Source: Clarireedia homoeocarpa | Taxonomy: Eukaryota > Ascomycota > Leotiomycetes > Helotiales > Rutstroemiaceae | Reading direction: 5' to 3' | DNA: 64,000 nt | Assembly (NCBI GenBank): GCA_001465935.1 | Contig: LNKV01000003.1 | Coordinates: 750,363-814,362, forward strand | Shown here: in pieces, positions 48,524-58,822 of the stretch | How the letters are laid out: each line of letters opens with the position of its first letter | Numbering within the stretch: position 1 is the first letter of the stretch | Notes under the pieces: model-generated | Told to the model about the DNA's origin: nothing | Seen by the model: only the letters and a program-made list of their open reading frames with translations | Database searches by the model: none | Position numbers and translations under genes: made by a program

Positions 48524-50692
48524 CTACTCATCGAAACCCTCAAAACCGCCGTCATCCTCTACACCAACCTCACCCTCAGCGGCAGCTACACTCTCCTGCA
48601 TTCGCCTCTTACTACCCTGAATTGCACCTCTCCTATTATTCTCCATCTTTCTCTCAAACCCACTCTTCGTGCTAATCTGCATCCTAGAATTCTTTCCCTT
48701 TGAACCCTTACCATCCTTGCTTTTAATCAATCCTCCTCGTCTTGCCTCGACTCCGTATTTCTTCAACTTTTTCTTCTCTTCCTTACTAGGTGTCGGTAAG
48801 GCATCTAGAAGCCATTTCTGCATGCTTGATTCGCTCGCCAGTTTTCCCGCTTGCTTCTCTGACGCTGCAATGATGTTCGCGACGTTTTTCACGTAGGGAA
48901 TATCTTCTTTGGTGTAGAAAGTGACTGCGATACCGCCGTCGCGACCAGCTCGGCCGGTGCGGCCCACGCGGTGAATATAGGCCGCTCCAGAGTTGGGGAC
49001 GTCGTAGTTGACAACTCCGTTAATTCCCTTGAAGTCGACGCCTCTGGATAAGATGTCCGTTGTGATCAGGACCCAGATTTCGCCATTTCGGAACCGTGTC
49101 ATCACATGGTCCCTTGCAGAATCTGATAAATCAGAATGTAACACTGCGATACGTGAGGAGCCACCTGCTTCCGCTGGTATATCGTACAAGAGCTCTGCAT
49201 GTAACGCAATAGCTCGAGGTATGGTTTGAGTGAAAACAAGGAAAGGGGGTCTTAATGATTGCGCTGCGTCAGTTTTGGCGGTAGGATGTAGAAGTTGTCG
49301 AAGCGCAAGTAACTTCCCAGGCTCAGTGGCAGCATACGTTAGCCGATGTGTAATGTTGGGAATAGCAGAGTCCTTCAGGCCCACTACAAGACGAATGATA
49401 TTCAAACTAGTCTCTAACTCAAGAAGCTTCCTTCTTGATTGGATGGTTTCTGCTGCCAGCGATTCAATATTCGAACCCATCGTTGCAGACCAAAGCGTAA
49501 CTCGAAGGTCTTTATTGGTGCAGGCATTCCATATACCTAAAGTTTGTTCTCTAAACAGCGGATCAAGGAGGACATCGGCTTCGTCAAGGACTAATGTGCG
49601 GACAGACGGAATTGGAACGTGGCTGTCTGAAGAGCCAGAAGATAGAGCATGCAGGAAAATAAGCGGTGTTGTCACCATTATATCTGCCTTGGTGATTGGA
49701 GCGCGTCCTGATTGATGTTCATCGCCAGAACCATCATCGTCTTCCTGATCGGAATCCTCGTCTGCCTTCGCATTGTCTGCTCCTGCCACAATTCTCATTC
49801 CCTTCCGCATTGCTAGAACTTTCACTCCTGTACCCATAGCAAGTTTCTTTCCCTCGTTAACAATCTGGCTGGCGAGTTCTTTTGTAGGTGCTATTATGAC
49901 CGCTTCCATTTCATGATTCTTCTCTTTCTGAGTCCTTCGTCTTTGTATGATGTCGTTGATCACTGGAATCAAAAAAGCTAGCGTCTTCCCACTGCCTGTA
50001 GGAGCAACAGCTAGTAAGTCCAAATTGCTCGGCGCCTCTTCTTCCTCAGCAGTAGCCCTACTGAGAGCGGTCGATGGTTTTAGTAGCAATGGCAGACTCC
50101 CCATCTGAACCTCCGTTGGAATTTTATAACCTTGCTCCTTTATGTTCTCGGACAACCTGCCAGATATTTGGTATGTCCCCCGTAGATCTTCGAATGCCAC
50201 CAAGGGCTGGGGGAATAGTTGCTTGATTTCATCTTTCGAGCTTTTCACCTTGGTACTAGACTTAGACTTCTTGGATTTCTTAATCTTCTTCTGGGGTTTA
50301 CCACCTGGTAGAAGGGTGACTTTCAGGCGATGCGACTTCAAAATTTGGCGGCACTCTTCTTCGCTCAACAACTTTGGCGCGGCTTGAACTGGTTTTGATT
50401 GTGATGATTCGGATCTATCATTTTCGGAATCACTTTTTCTAGCCTTCTGCGGGGCAGTTTCAGAAGTAAAGAAATTGATGTCCTCCTGTTCCTGCACCGA
50501 GCTTTGGTCCTCTTTTGCTTCTCCGCCGCGCTTTCTCTTCTTCCCTCTCGGCTCAGGTATTGGATCGTGAAACAATTGAGGATTAGCAGATGTGCCATTC
50601 GAAGGTAATTTGGCAGCAGCTCCTTCTGCCTTACCAGATCCTTTTCGGTTCGTCTGTTTCGTCGACCGCGAAAGCAATTTGAAAACATCCAT
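48524..50692 (-). CDS. ROK1: DEAD-box ATP-dependent RNA helicase Rok1
   Basis: Nucleolar helicase that remodels pre-rRNA/snoRNA interactions during 18S rRNA maturation. Intronless, 722 residues, ATG 50692. The start MDVFKLLSRSTKQ is the Rok1 hallmark. An N-terminal ~160-residue Lys/Ser-rich extension follows. The helicase core is complete: Q motif (GYKIPTEVQ), motif I APTGSGKT at about residue 230, Ia APTKELASQ, II VLDEADVLLD, III WSATMG, V TTDILSRGVDF, VI HRVGRTGRAGRDG. Between Ia and II sits an acidic insertion (EDSDQEDDDGSGDEHQ) of the kind seen in fungal Rok1. The C terminus is basic, with a Glu/Asp-rich tail. No defects. It is divergent from MIC10. Confidence 0.95.
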   Translation of the reverse strand: MDVFKLLSRSTKQTNRKGSGKAEGAAAKLPSNGTSANPQLFHDPIPEPRGKKRKRGGEAKEDQSSVQEQEDINFFTSETAPQKARKSDSENDRSESSQSKPVQAAPKLLSEEECRQILKSHRLKVTLLPGGKPQKKIKKSKKSKSSTKVKSSKDEIKQLFPQPLVAFEDLRGTYQISGRLSENIKEQGYKIPTEVQMGSLPLLLKPSTALSRATAEEEEAPSNLDLLAVAPTGSGKTLAFLIPVINDIIQRRRTQKEKNHEMEAVIIAPTKELASQIVNEGKKLAMGTGVKVLAMRKGMRIVAGADNAKADEDSDQEDDDGSGDEHQSGRAPITKADIMVTTPLIFLHALSSGSSDSHVPIPSVRTLVLDEADVLLDPLFREQTLGIWNACTNKDLRVTLWSATMGSNIESLAAETIQSRRKLLELETSLNIIRLVVGLKDSAIPNITHRLTYAATEPGKLLALRQLLHPTAKTDAAQSLRPPFLVFTQTIPRAIALHAELLYDIPAEAGGSSRIAVLHSDLSDSARDHVMTRFRNGEIWVLITTDILSRGVDFKGINGVVNYDVPNSGAAYIHRVGRTGRAGRDGGIAVTFYTKEDIPYVKNVANIIAASEKQAGKLASESSMQKWLLDALPTPSKEEKKKLKKYGVEARRGGLIKSKDGKGSKGKNSRMQISTKSGFERKMENNRRGAIQGSKRRMQESVAAAEGEVGVEDDGGFEGFDE

Positions 50693-51002
50693 TTCTGTAA
50701 GACCTCAAGTCAATCGCGGGACTATGAACAATTACGCCCTCAGTTTTTTCATGCGATAGAAGAACTTTAGAATATTTTCGAGCTCGGACCACATAAAATG
50801 GCAGAAAAGTCTACACCGCCTCTGAATACGTCGAATCGACAGCTCTCTGTTAGGAACCGGAGAGAAACGGGACAACAAAATTTACATCACAGCTTAGAAG
50901 CTCTCTCAATTGTACTCTAAACCTCACCTCACGGTACGTTAATTTGGAACTTAGGTGCTTGGAGTCTTTCCTGATATATCTGCCGCAGATCCATACCACA
51001 TC
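50693..51002. promoter_or_regulatory. Shared divergent promoter ROK1 / MIC10
   Basis: The 310 bp between the two start codons must hold both promoters. A ribosome-biogenesis gene and a mitochondrial inner-membrane gene may be co-regulated here by growth state, which is inference. No TATA box was recognised. Confidence 0.55.
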
Positions 51003-51378
51003 ATGCCTGAGACGTCGATTTCCCCGCCGGCCGTCACACGCCCAAGCAAACCTGTTTCTGAAGCTCTTCTGAACGAGAAGGTACCTACCTAATACCTCCT
51101 AATTGCTTCAAATTCATGCAGGACGGGAGATTGCTGCGATGCTCTAGAATTTCAGCTAACACGAGTATTCGATTTAGTGGGACCACTGCCTTTCTTCTAT
51201 GTTAATACGATCCTCGGTTGGACTTGGATTCGGCGTCGTTTTCTCGGTACTTCTGTTCAAGCGAAGAGCATGGCCTGCGTTCGTTGGATTGGGTTTCGGA
51301 GCCGGTAGAGCGTATGAGGAGTGCAACAGCTCGTTTATGCGAACCGGAAAGGAAGGCATTCGAGTGCAGAGGCCTTGA
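51003..51378 (+). CDS. MIC10: MICOS complex subunit Mic10
   Basis: Small hairpin protein of the mitochondrial inner membrane that oligomerises to bend cristae junctions. Two exons: 51003-51080 (26 codons) and 51178-51378, joined in phase 0 across a 97-nt intron with a GCTAAC branch; 92 residues. Family marks are clear: a WDHCLSSMLIRSSVG opening, a first glycine-rich transmembrane segment (VGLGFGVVFSVLLF), a short positive loop (KRRAWP) and a second one with GLGFGAGRAYEEC. The GxGxG motifs needed for oligomerisation are intact. The first exon is too short to be obvious without splicing. Length fits yeast (97) and other fungal Mic10. Confidence 0.92.
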
Positions 51379-51813
51379 GTTTGAGGTGGGGTTAATGGGC
51401 GAACGTTGAGGACGTCATTGGGACTTGTTGTGGTGCGATGGCAGGAGTTTGCAGATGTTTAGAGGATGCCATTGGGCCGCTTTGTATCTGTATGAATATC
51501 TGGAGGCATTGCGCTTGAGAAAAATGGAAGCGATTTGAGTGCGGAGCCAATCGAGGAGTTTAAGATCTTGTGAAAGTGCTCGCGTGGTCATGAAGTTCCA
51601 CTTTGGTACGCTTTAATGTGCAACCTTTTGACTTCTACCCGTTGCTACGTCATATTTGAGTTTTATACAAGAATGTGCAAGTGGCATTTTTGGTTTTGCG
51701 TGTAACCGACAGGCAGTGTGCATTCTCCAATGTACTAGCATACAGGAGTATCCAATTCACAGATCCTGGACTGCTAGTTTTCTAGACTTTTTTCCTTCAC
51801 ATATCCAATACCC
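51379..51813. other. Intergenic between convergent MIC10 and membrane protein
   Basis: 435 bp of 3' flank. No coding signal was seen. Confidence 0.55.
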
Positions 51814-52350
51814 TCATACTGCACTCTTCCTCCTCAAAAGCACGTCCTGCTGTCCATCCAAATCATTCTGTGGAAGAATCCTAACAGTCTCGCTGGATAC
51901 ACCATGGCCCCATAGCCCATCCGTCTTTTCCTCGCCAGGTCTTTCGAGTTCACCACTCTCGGTAGTTCCCTTCCCTTTCGCCGCCACTATCCATCTCACA
52001 TCTTTCGCCGGTTTCGACCTCGTCTTCGCACGCCGTTTGGTCAGAACTCTTCCTTTGCTGCCCATTGCCAAATCCAATCTGCTGATGACCTGCTGTCCAA
52101 CACAACTACACACGCTGTAGTAGATACCGTATGCGATCCAGAATATCAGGAATCCGAGAAATAAAATGGAGAGGAATAGGACTGGAGGCTCCATTATGAT
52201 ACTAGAATAGACTCGGTCGGTGGTGTGTGGTCGGCCGATGTTGAATCCTGGTGCTGGCTGCGATGATGATGAAGTGCTAGGGGTAGTATACATGAAGGAT
52301 GCATCTCGAGGACCGTAGTAGTACGGACGATTGCGGTTGATATAGGACAT
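51814..52350 (-). CDS. Small single-pass membrane protein, unknown function
   Basis: 178 residues from ATG 52350, no intron needed. The N-terminal ~50 residues are Tyr/Asn/Ser-rich (MSYINRNRPYYYGPRD). A strong transmembrane helix follows at about residues 55-80 (LFLSILFLGFLIFWIAYGI), with CSC just after it. The tail is basic (KRRAKTRSKPAK) and then polar. No signal peptide, so topology by the positive-inside rule would place the long basic tail in the cytosol. I do not recognise the family. An open frame this long with coherent hydrophobicity makes it a likely real gene. Confidence 0.65.
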   Translation of the reverse strand: MSYINRNRPYYYGPRDASFMYTTPSTSSSSQPAPGFNIGRPHTTDRVYSSIIMEPPVLFLSILFLGFLIFWIAYGIYYSVCSCVGQQVISRLDLAMGSKGRVLTKRRAKTRSKPAKDVRWIVAAKGKGTTESGELERPGEEKTDGLWGHGVSSETVRILPQNDLDGQQDVLLRRKSAV

Positions 52351-55300
52351 TGTATCGAGAAAGCTAGGACGAGGAGGAGAGAATATGCTTGATTTTGCCG
52401 ATTGAGAGACTCTGACAATTTATATTATTATGATAAGGAAATGAGGCTTGGTTATTCTGTAAACATAACGGTAGAACATGGGTACTTATGGATTGACTGA
52501 GCTTCAGAATTGGCACCGTTTTCTATTGCAAGACTACATAGGATAGGCTCCCAGGCTGGATAGTGCCGTTCTTGCCTGTTCTTGCCTATTCTTGTAGAGA
52601 TGAGGGGTGTTCTTGCTAACATGATGTATGGGGGCAGCTGCGATACTGCTTGATGGAAAAGGAACTCAGGTTGTTGCAACTTCTTCTGCTCACTTGGCGC
52701 AGTAGGCTCATTTATCAGCAGACGCAGTAGGCTCATATATGCTGATATGAAGCTATGCTCATCTCCGGCAGTGGCTGCTGCAGCACGCAGCACACAGACT
52801 AAAAAGAGACAAATGATATAGAGCGTTTGAATAGCTTTTCACCAAAGGCGTATGTAACTCTCAGCAATACGTTCTATTCGCAGCCCTGCCGACTGTCAAA
52901 GGTGAGACGGCCCTAACTGTAGGTCCTCGAGTCTCCAGCCTTTCCTTCAAGACTCGTCAACTCTTCTATCAACCAACTACCGAGCAAAACGTAACGAAAA
53001 ATCACGACCTACGCGATTAATTCCAAGCCCCTTAACCCTCACAAACATCTAAATCCTCTCTCCCCCACCTAACAACCAACATACATCATGCAATCCACAT
53101 CTATATACCAACCTTCCAAGGGTCCGCGACGCCACATTTTCCGTATATCGGAGATGGCTCGTCTGGCCTCTGCAAGGCCATTGGCGATAAACCACTCGCA
53201 TGTAAACGGAAATAGTCTGCCTCGACGTTTCAGATCCAACGTGTGACATTAAAAACAAAATTGCAGGTTCTGGGAGTTGGGCCAGGCCTGAATAGATATG
53301 AAACCAAACCATGCTCGGACATATAGCACCTAGTACAGTACAGCTTGTAGGTAAGCACCTTGTACTGTACAGTACAGCTTGTAGGTAAGCACCTGACCTG
53401 CGGTAGAAGACAACCATCTCTTTTATTGGCACCGTTTGTTAGATCCTTTGACGTTTAGCTGAGTGTCTTGAAATAGTTCTGGTGTTTGGTGATGATTCTG
53501 GAGGCTGCTCTCGCTAGGCGCGCCGGCGCCATGGCTACATGCTTTTATGCATGCATGCATGCATGCTTATATGTACGTAGGAATCGCACACACACAACGA
53601 GCATATGATTGAGACAATACCCAGGTAGGTACTGTAGGTCGCCGTCCACATGCATTCGTGCGTTGGTTTGCAGTTCCTATGGTGAGGGCATAACGTTCCG
53701 TTACATACCTGCGTGTAAGATGGAGGTAGAGATCACTATCCGACCACAGTCTTCGCAAATGTCACAATTATGGGATTTTTCGTAACAATAAGCTGACATA
53801 ATGGTTAGTCAAGCTCTCCCTTTCTTTTGTATGGAGTGGCAAACGGATCTTTCGCTCCTCTTTCTATACTTCGTACCCGAAAAAGGAAACCGAGTTTCCT
53901 CACGTCCCGCACAAGCTTCATTCACCACAACATACGCAATGCCTAACGATAAAAGCAAGCAAGCATGTTGATCATCATACCGCACAGAGTACTCTAATGG
54001 AGCATCAAACAATAGCGAGCTTCTAGAAGTAAATTTCGAAGCTTTCTCAAATCTCGCTTCCATTTTCATTCAAAGTCGCTCTCAAATTGTGAGCTGCAGA
54101 TTTGACCCCTTTTTGGCGGGTGTCCGTCGACCCACCTAATGCATGGCACAACATGGATTTTCATAGCTAGTTGCTCTCTTTGACTGGGGTGCCAGGGTCG
54201 TTTTTCTTTCGCTTTCCTTTTTACTTGGTGCTTTCGCGCGTTTTGGTTTTTTTTGCACCTTCTTGCTGATCCATGCGTGATGTGATGAATGATGGAAGGA
54301 AACAACCGAGATTGATGGGAGATTATTGGCTACGTGATCGATCCGGTTTGGATAATTGCTCGCTGGCTGCTAACTATCTATGGGATAAGATAGGCTGGCT
54401 AGCCGTCTAGCATCGGCGGAACGTGCCCACTGTGCTACGGAGTATGTATATTGTTGGCGATATTATTTCAATGGAATTCAAGGACGAGAGAACGCTTAGC
54501 TTTCGCATGCGATAATGGGATTGAGCAGGTTGGGCGGATGATGGTCGCGTACTGGGCTGACGAGTTCTTCTGATGCGGATAATGTTTCATCAATTTTCAT
54601 GCAATGGGATGGTAATACGAAGGGTATATCAGCAATGTAGTATGTATGATCAGCGGAAAAGGAGTTGACCATTTGACCATCTTCTCAGGAGTGGCGGCGG
54701 TACTCCGCGGGTTTGCAGTTTGCAGTCGGGCTATGAGTAAGAATTTCAAGAACCGTTCGAACTTGCGTGTCATTGGATCCAGACGAGAAATGGTGGCGTT
54801 TTATACCGGATGGTGGTTGGCTTGCTCGAACCATCCCAGCGATCAGCTTTTGAGGCTGGATGGTGGGCATCCCGTACCGCAGGATCGCACTTCTGCATGG
54901 CATTTACGGTATGAACACCATCTTAAGGCTGGGCTGATTGGCTTCCGCGCGTTTTGTGGATGAGATGGCGATGCAAAGAAGGGGCGAAGAAAGAAAGAAG
55001 AATAATCATAGAAGAAATCATTGTCGCGGCCTTCGATCGGATGGAACATCCATCTACCTCTTCTTAAACATCATGATGATATCTGATATAAGGCGGGACT
55101 GCTGAGACACGGCGAACAAATGGGAAAGCTGGGCCTCTGCAAAAGCCGCGATGTTACTCCGCTGTGTGTGAGTCTTTGATCAATAATCTACATCTACTCC
55201 GTTCTGCATCTCAGTACATAGTCGATTCTGAGACTTGATATTACCGACTATGGCACGGTGTCATTGCTTTCCTTGCTATCCTGCAATCGGACATTTCCGC

Positions 55301-57549
55301 CATCCTCTCCCCATTCTTCTCGCTCCAGTAATTTCAAAAGTCCTTTAGTAATGTGGGATGGGCGAATGTGATTGGAAGGATATTCTTAGATATCATATCG
55401 GTGGGTGGGTGATCCGTTCCCTAGGGATTTTTTTTAAGGAGATATACCATCAGTACCGACCGGGCGACTGAACCTTCCTTACTCAATCCAACTGCGGGTA
55501 GGGGAACACTTGATGATGCACAAGGGGATGGGGGATGAGGGTTGGGACGGGCTGGAAGCTAGCTGTCCTGTACGTTGTGGTACAGCATAGATTCATCCAT
55601 ACACCATTTCATCCGTCATCCAAGCCCGTCCTGGTTATCAGCACTTGTATAACTCACCATCACCATGCCCACTGACCTTGGATCGGCGCACTGCAAACTC
55701 TTAGACCCTATGCTGCGACCAATCGTAATCCAGTCATGATGCCAAGTCTAGAGCAGAGGCGAGGAGACGGGCGTGTGGTCGTGAACTGGCTTTCTTTTTT
55801 GCAGCTACGGCCGAAAGCACAGAGGGAGACTCTACGGCTCCCTCTCTCCACAGCCTCCCAGCAAAGTCTCGTCAAATGTGCCCTCTCCCCTGAATGGGCA
55901 AATGGGCAAAAGGGCAAAAGGGCAGGGAGCAGACGAGCAGAGTCAAAGTGCTCGGTCGTGCTCGGTCGGGCTCAGCCAGTGGTCGTGGCCACGGGATAGG
56001 ACCACTTTACAGCCCAGCCCAGCGGCGAAGGAGAGTCGGAGCTTGCTTGAAGGGTAATTTTACGGGTTGTACTATGTACAAGTAGCTATGATAGTGATGT
56101 GATGGTGAGGAGGAGGATGGATCCCGTAGTTGTGCTAAGATTTGGATCAACCAGGGAGAAAGAGGTGAAGCACACAGTCGAGGATATCGGGTATCTGGTA
56201 TCTGGGATCTGGTATCTGGTATCTGGGATCTCCGGAATGGTCTGGAGTGAGTGTATGGGAGTGGGATGGAGTGGGATGGAGTGGGATGGAGTGGGAAGAC
56301 CACCGACCGGCAATTCGCTGCCTGTTCTTGGTAGCTGAAGCCGGACCGATGCGAGCATACAGAGTATAAGATAATATATAATATATAATATATCTTCATG
56401 TTGTATTTTATAGCTGTCAGGTCTTTTGTTTCCTGGATGTATAAAGGACAATCATCATTTCTTGCATTTATAAAACTCATCAATTTCTGGCCATTTCGTT
56501 TGCCCATTTAGCTGATCCACTCTCTTACATTCCCCCCCGCCAGATCAGGATACGCTAGTACCTAGGAAGACAGGCAGCCAATATTTCCACTAACGTTAAC
56601 CCTTCCCTTCACTAACGTTAACCCTTCCCTTCACTACTTCCCTTCACTACTTCCCTTCACTACTTCCCTTCCCTTTCCCTTTCCTGCCGATTCTTCTCCG
56701 AAAAGCCAAAGCTAAACAAGCCTCCCATCAACCCTTTCTTCCCCAATCCTCTCTCACTCTCTCTTCTCAGCCATTCAATTCAATTCTCTTCAATTCCCCT
56801 TCCATTCGACTCGACTCGACTCACCTCAATTCAATTCCCATCCAGCTCATCCGTCAATCCCCCTTCCCCAAGGGCCAATTCGGTGTCGGATAGGGCTTTT
56901 TCTTCACGCCGTCAATTGAAAGCCTTCATTCATTGCTCTGTTAAAAGGAATAAACTGGTGAGTTCTTTGTCCATCTCCTTCCGTCGCTCTTTCTGCTCCC
57001 AACCCGCCGACCCGTCAACAACAATCCCCCGGAAATTAAACAACTGCGTTCGTCTACCCGTCACCACACAGTACAGTACATGTACTTTCCTGCACAACCA
57101 CTCAACCCAGTTATACCACTCAATCCATCCAACAATTGATGGATTCGGAGAGTCGATAAAGCCTCCCTAATCCATCGACGACCTCGAACCCTGAATCCCC
57201 CAAAGGAAGTCGCCATCTCGCAAACATTGAAAGAAGTCATATCGCATCCACCAGCAGATCACTCCTTCCGCCCGCCCGTCCATCGCAACCACAATCATCT
57301 CACGTCCCATTTCACCAACCCTCATCTAATACGAATTGCTTTCCTGGTGCTTACCCGTCAGCACCCTACCTACCAATTATTCAGCTGCACACTGTGGCTT
57401 TGAACGCATTGCCGGGCTTCGCTAATCAATTTCTTCTTACAGACTGCGCATTTACGTTGCGGCAGCCCTTTGCGATCTTTTACAACCTTCCACTTTCTTC
57501 ACGACCCCTTTCACGAACTTAATCACTACATAACAAATAATCAGTCAAG
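52351..57549. other. Long intergenic region upstream of the G-alpha gene
   Basis: 5.2 kb with no supported gene. Repeats: a 28-bp direct duplication at 53333-53360 and 53367-53394, ATGC tetramers at about 53547-53566, TATCTGG/GATCTGG units near 56186-56230, GTGGGATGGA units near 56258-56299 and CTTCCCTTCACTA units near 56590-56680. From about 56550 to 57540 the + strand is strongly pyrimidine-rich, as expected for a promoter and 5' leader. Two short upstream ATG frames near 57079 and 57138 lie in that leader if transcription starts before them. Confidence 0.5.
53333..53394. repeat. 28-bp direct repeat, spacer 6 bp
   Basis: Two identical 28-bp copies begin gtacagtacagcttgtagg and end acct, separated by tgtact. 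The junction forms the palindrome gtactgtac-agtac. It sits in otherwise unannotated DNA. Confidence 0.85.
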
Positions 57550-58822
57550 ATGGGTTGTGGTATGAGCACCGAGGAGAAGGAGGGAAAGGCGAGAAACGAG
57601 GAGATTGAGAATCAGTTGAAGAGGGATAAGATGTTACAACGAAATGAAATTAAGATGCTTCTGCTCGGTCAGTTACTATCATCATCATCATCATCATCAT
57701 CATCATCGCCGTCGACGACGCGCCGTGGCCACACCCTCTAACAATCATCATAGGAGCTGGTGAATCTGGAAAGTCGACTATTCTGAAACAAATGAAACTC
57801 ATTCATGAGGGTGGTTACTCACGCGACGAAAGAGAATCCTTCAAGGAAATCATCTTCAGTAACACAGTTCAATCGATGCGTGTCATCCTCGAGGCTATGG
57901 AGTCACTCGAACTTCCTTTAGACGATCAGAGAGCCGAGTATCATGTTCAGACCATTTTCATGCAGCCACAACAGATCGAGGGCGACAATCTGCCTCCGGA
58001 GGTTGGTAGTGCTATCGCAGCTTTGTGGAAAGATGCCGGTGTTCAAGATTGTTTCAAGCGATCAAGAGAATACCAACTGAACGACTCTGCTAGATAGTAA
58101 GTCCAATCAAGTCATCTTCCTCACGGGGGATGTTCCTTCGCTCGAATAGCCGCTTACAGGTATTTATAGCTACTTTGATAACATTGAGAGAATCGCTCAA
58201 CACGATTACATGCCAAACGACCAAGATGTTCTCCGATCTCGTGTTAAGACGACCGGTATTACCGAAACCACCTTCATCATTGGTGACTTGACATACCGTA
58301 TGTTCGATGTAGGAGGACAACGTTCCGAAAGAAAGAAGTGGATCCACTGCTTCGAGAATGTCACCACCATTCTCTTCTTGGTCGCTATTTCTGAGTACGA
58401 TCAATTGCTCTTCGAAGATGAAACTGTCAATCGTATGCAAGAAGCGCTCACCCTGTTCGACTCAATTTGCAACTCGAGGTGGTTCATCAAGACATCCATC
58501 ATTCTGTTCTTGAACAAGATTGATCGATTCAAGGAGAAGCTTCCTGTGAGCCCCATGAAGAATTACTTCCCTGATTACGAGGGAGGTGACGATTATGCCC
58601 TCGCATGCGATTACATCCTGAACCGCTTCGTCAGCTTAAACCAACACGAGACGAAGCAAATTTACACTCACTTCACCTGCGCTACAGACACAACACAAAT
58701 CAGATTCGTTATGGCAGCTGTTAATGGTAAGCTCCCCTTCACTCATGACGATCTGAATATAATCTAACTCCACTCTAGATATCATCATACAAGAGAACCT
58801 ACGTCTTTGCGGTCTCATCTAA
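57550..58822 (+). CDS. Heterotrimeric G-protein alpha subunit, group I (Gi-like)
   Basis: GTP-binding switch on the plasma membrane that relays receptor signals to effectors such as adenylate cyclase and controls growth, conidiation and virulence-related traits in many ascomycetes. Four exons: 57550-57667, 57754-58096, 58170-58726 and 58779-58822, giving exactly 353 residues, the family norm. MGCGMS supplies the N-myristoylation and palmitoylation sites. G1 GAGESGKST starts at residue 40. G2 includes RSRVKTTG (Arg and Thr near 178/181). G3 is DVGGQ with Gln near 204. G4 is NKID near 269. G5 is TCATDT. The C terminus CGLI has the Cys four from the end typical of pertussis-sensitive Gi types. 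Intron 1 carries an ATC microsatellite. Orthologue of FadA/GNA-1/BCG1-type subunits. Confidence 0.97.
57678..57710 (+). repeat. ATC/CAT trinucleotide repeat in G-alpha intron 1
   Basis: About nine or ten ATC units fill the middle of the first intron, between donor GTCAGT and the acceptor ATCATAG. Length variation here would change intron size without touching the protein. Confidence 0.85.
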
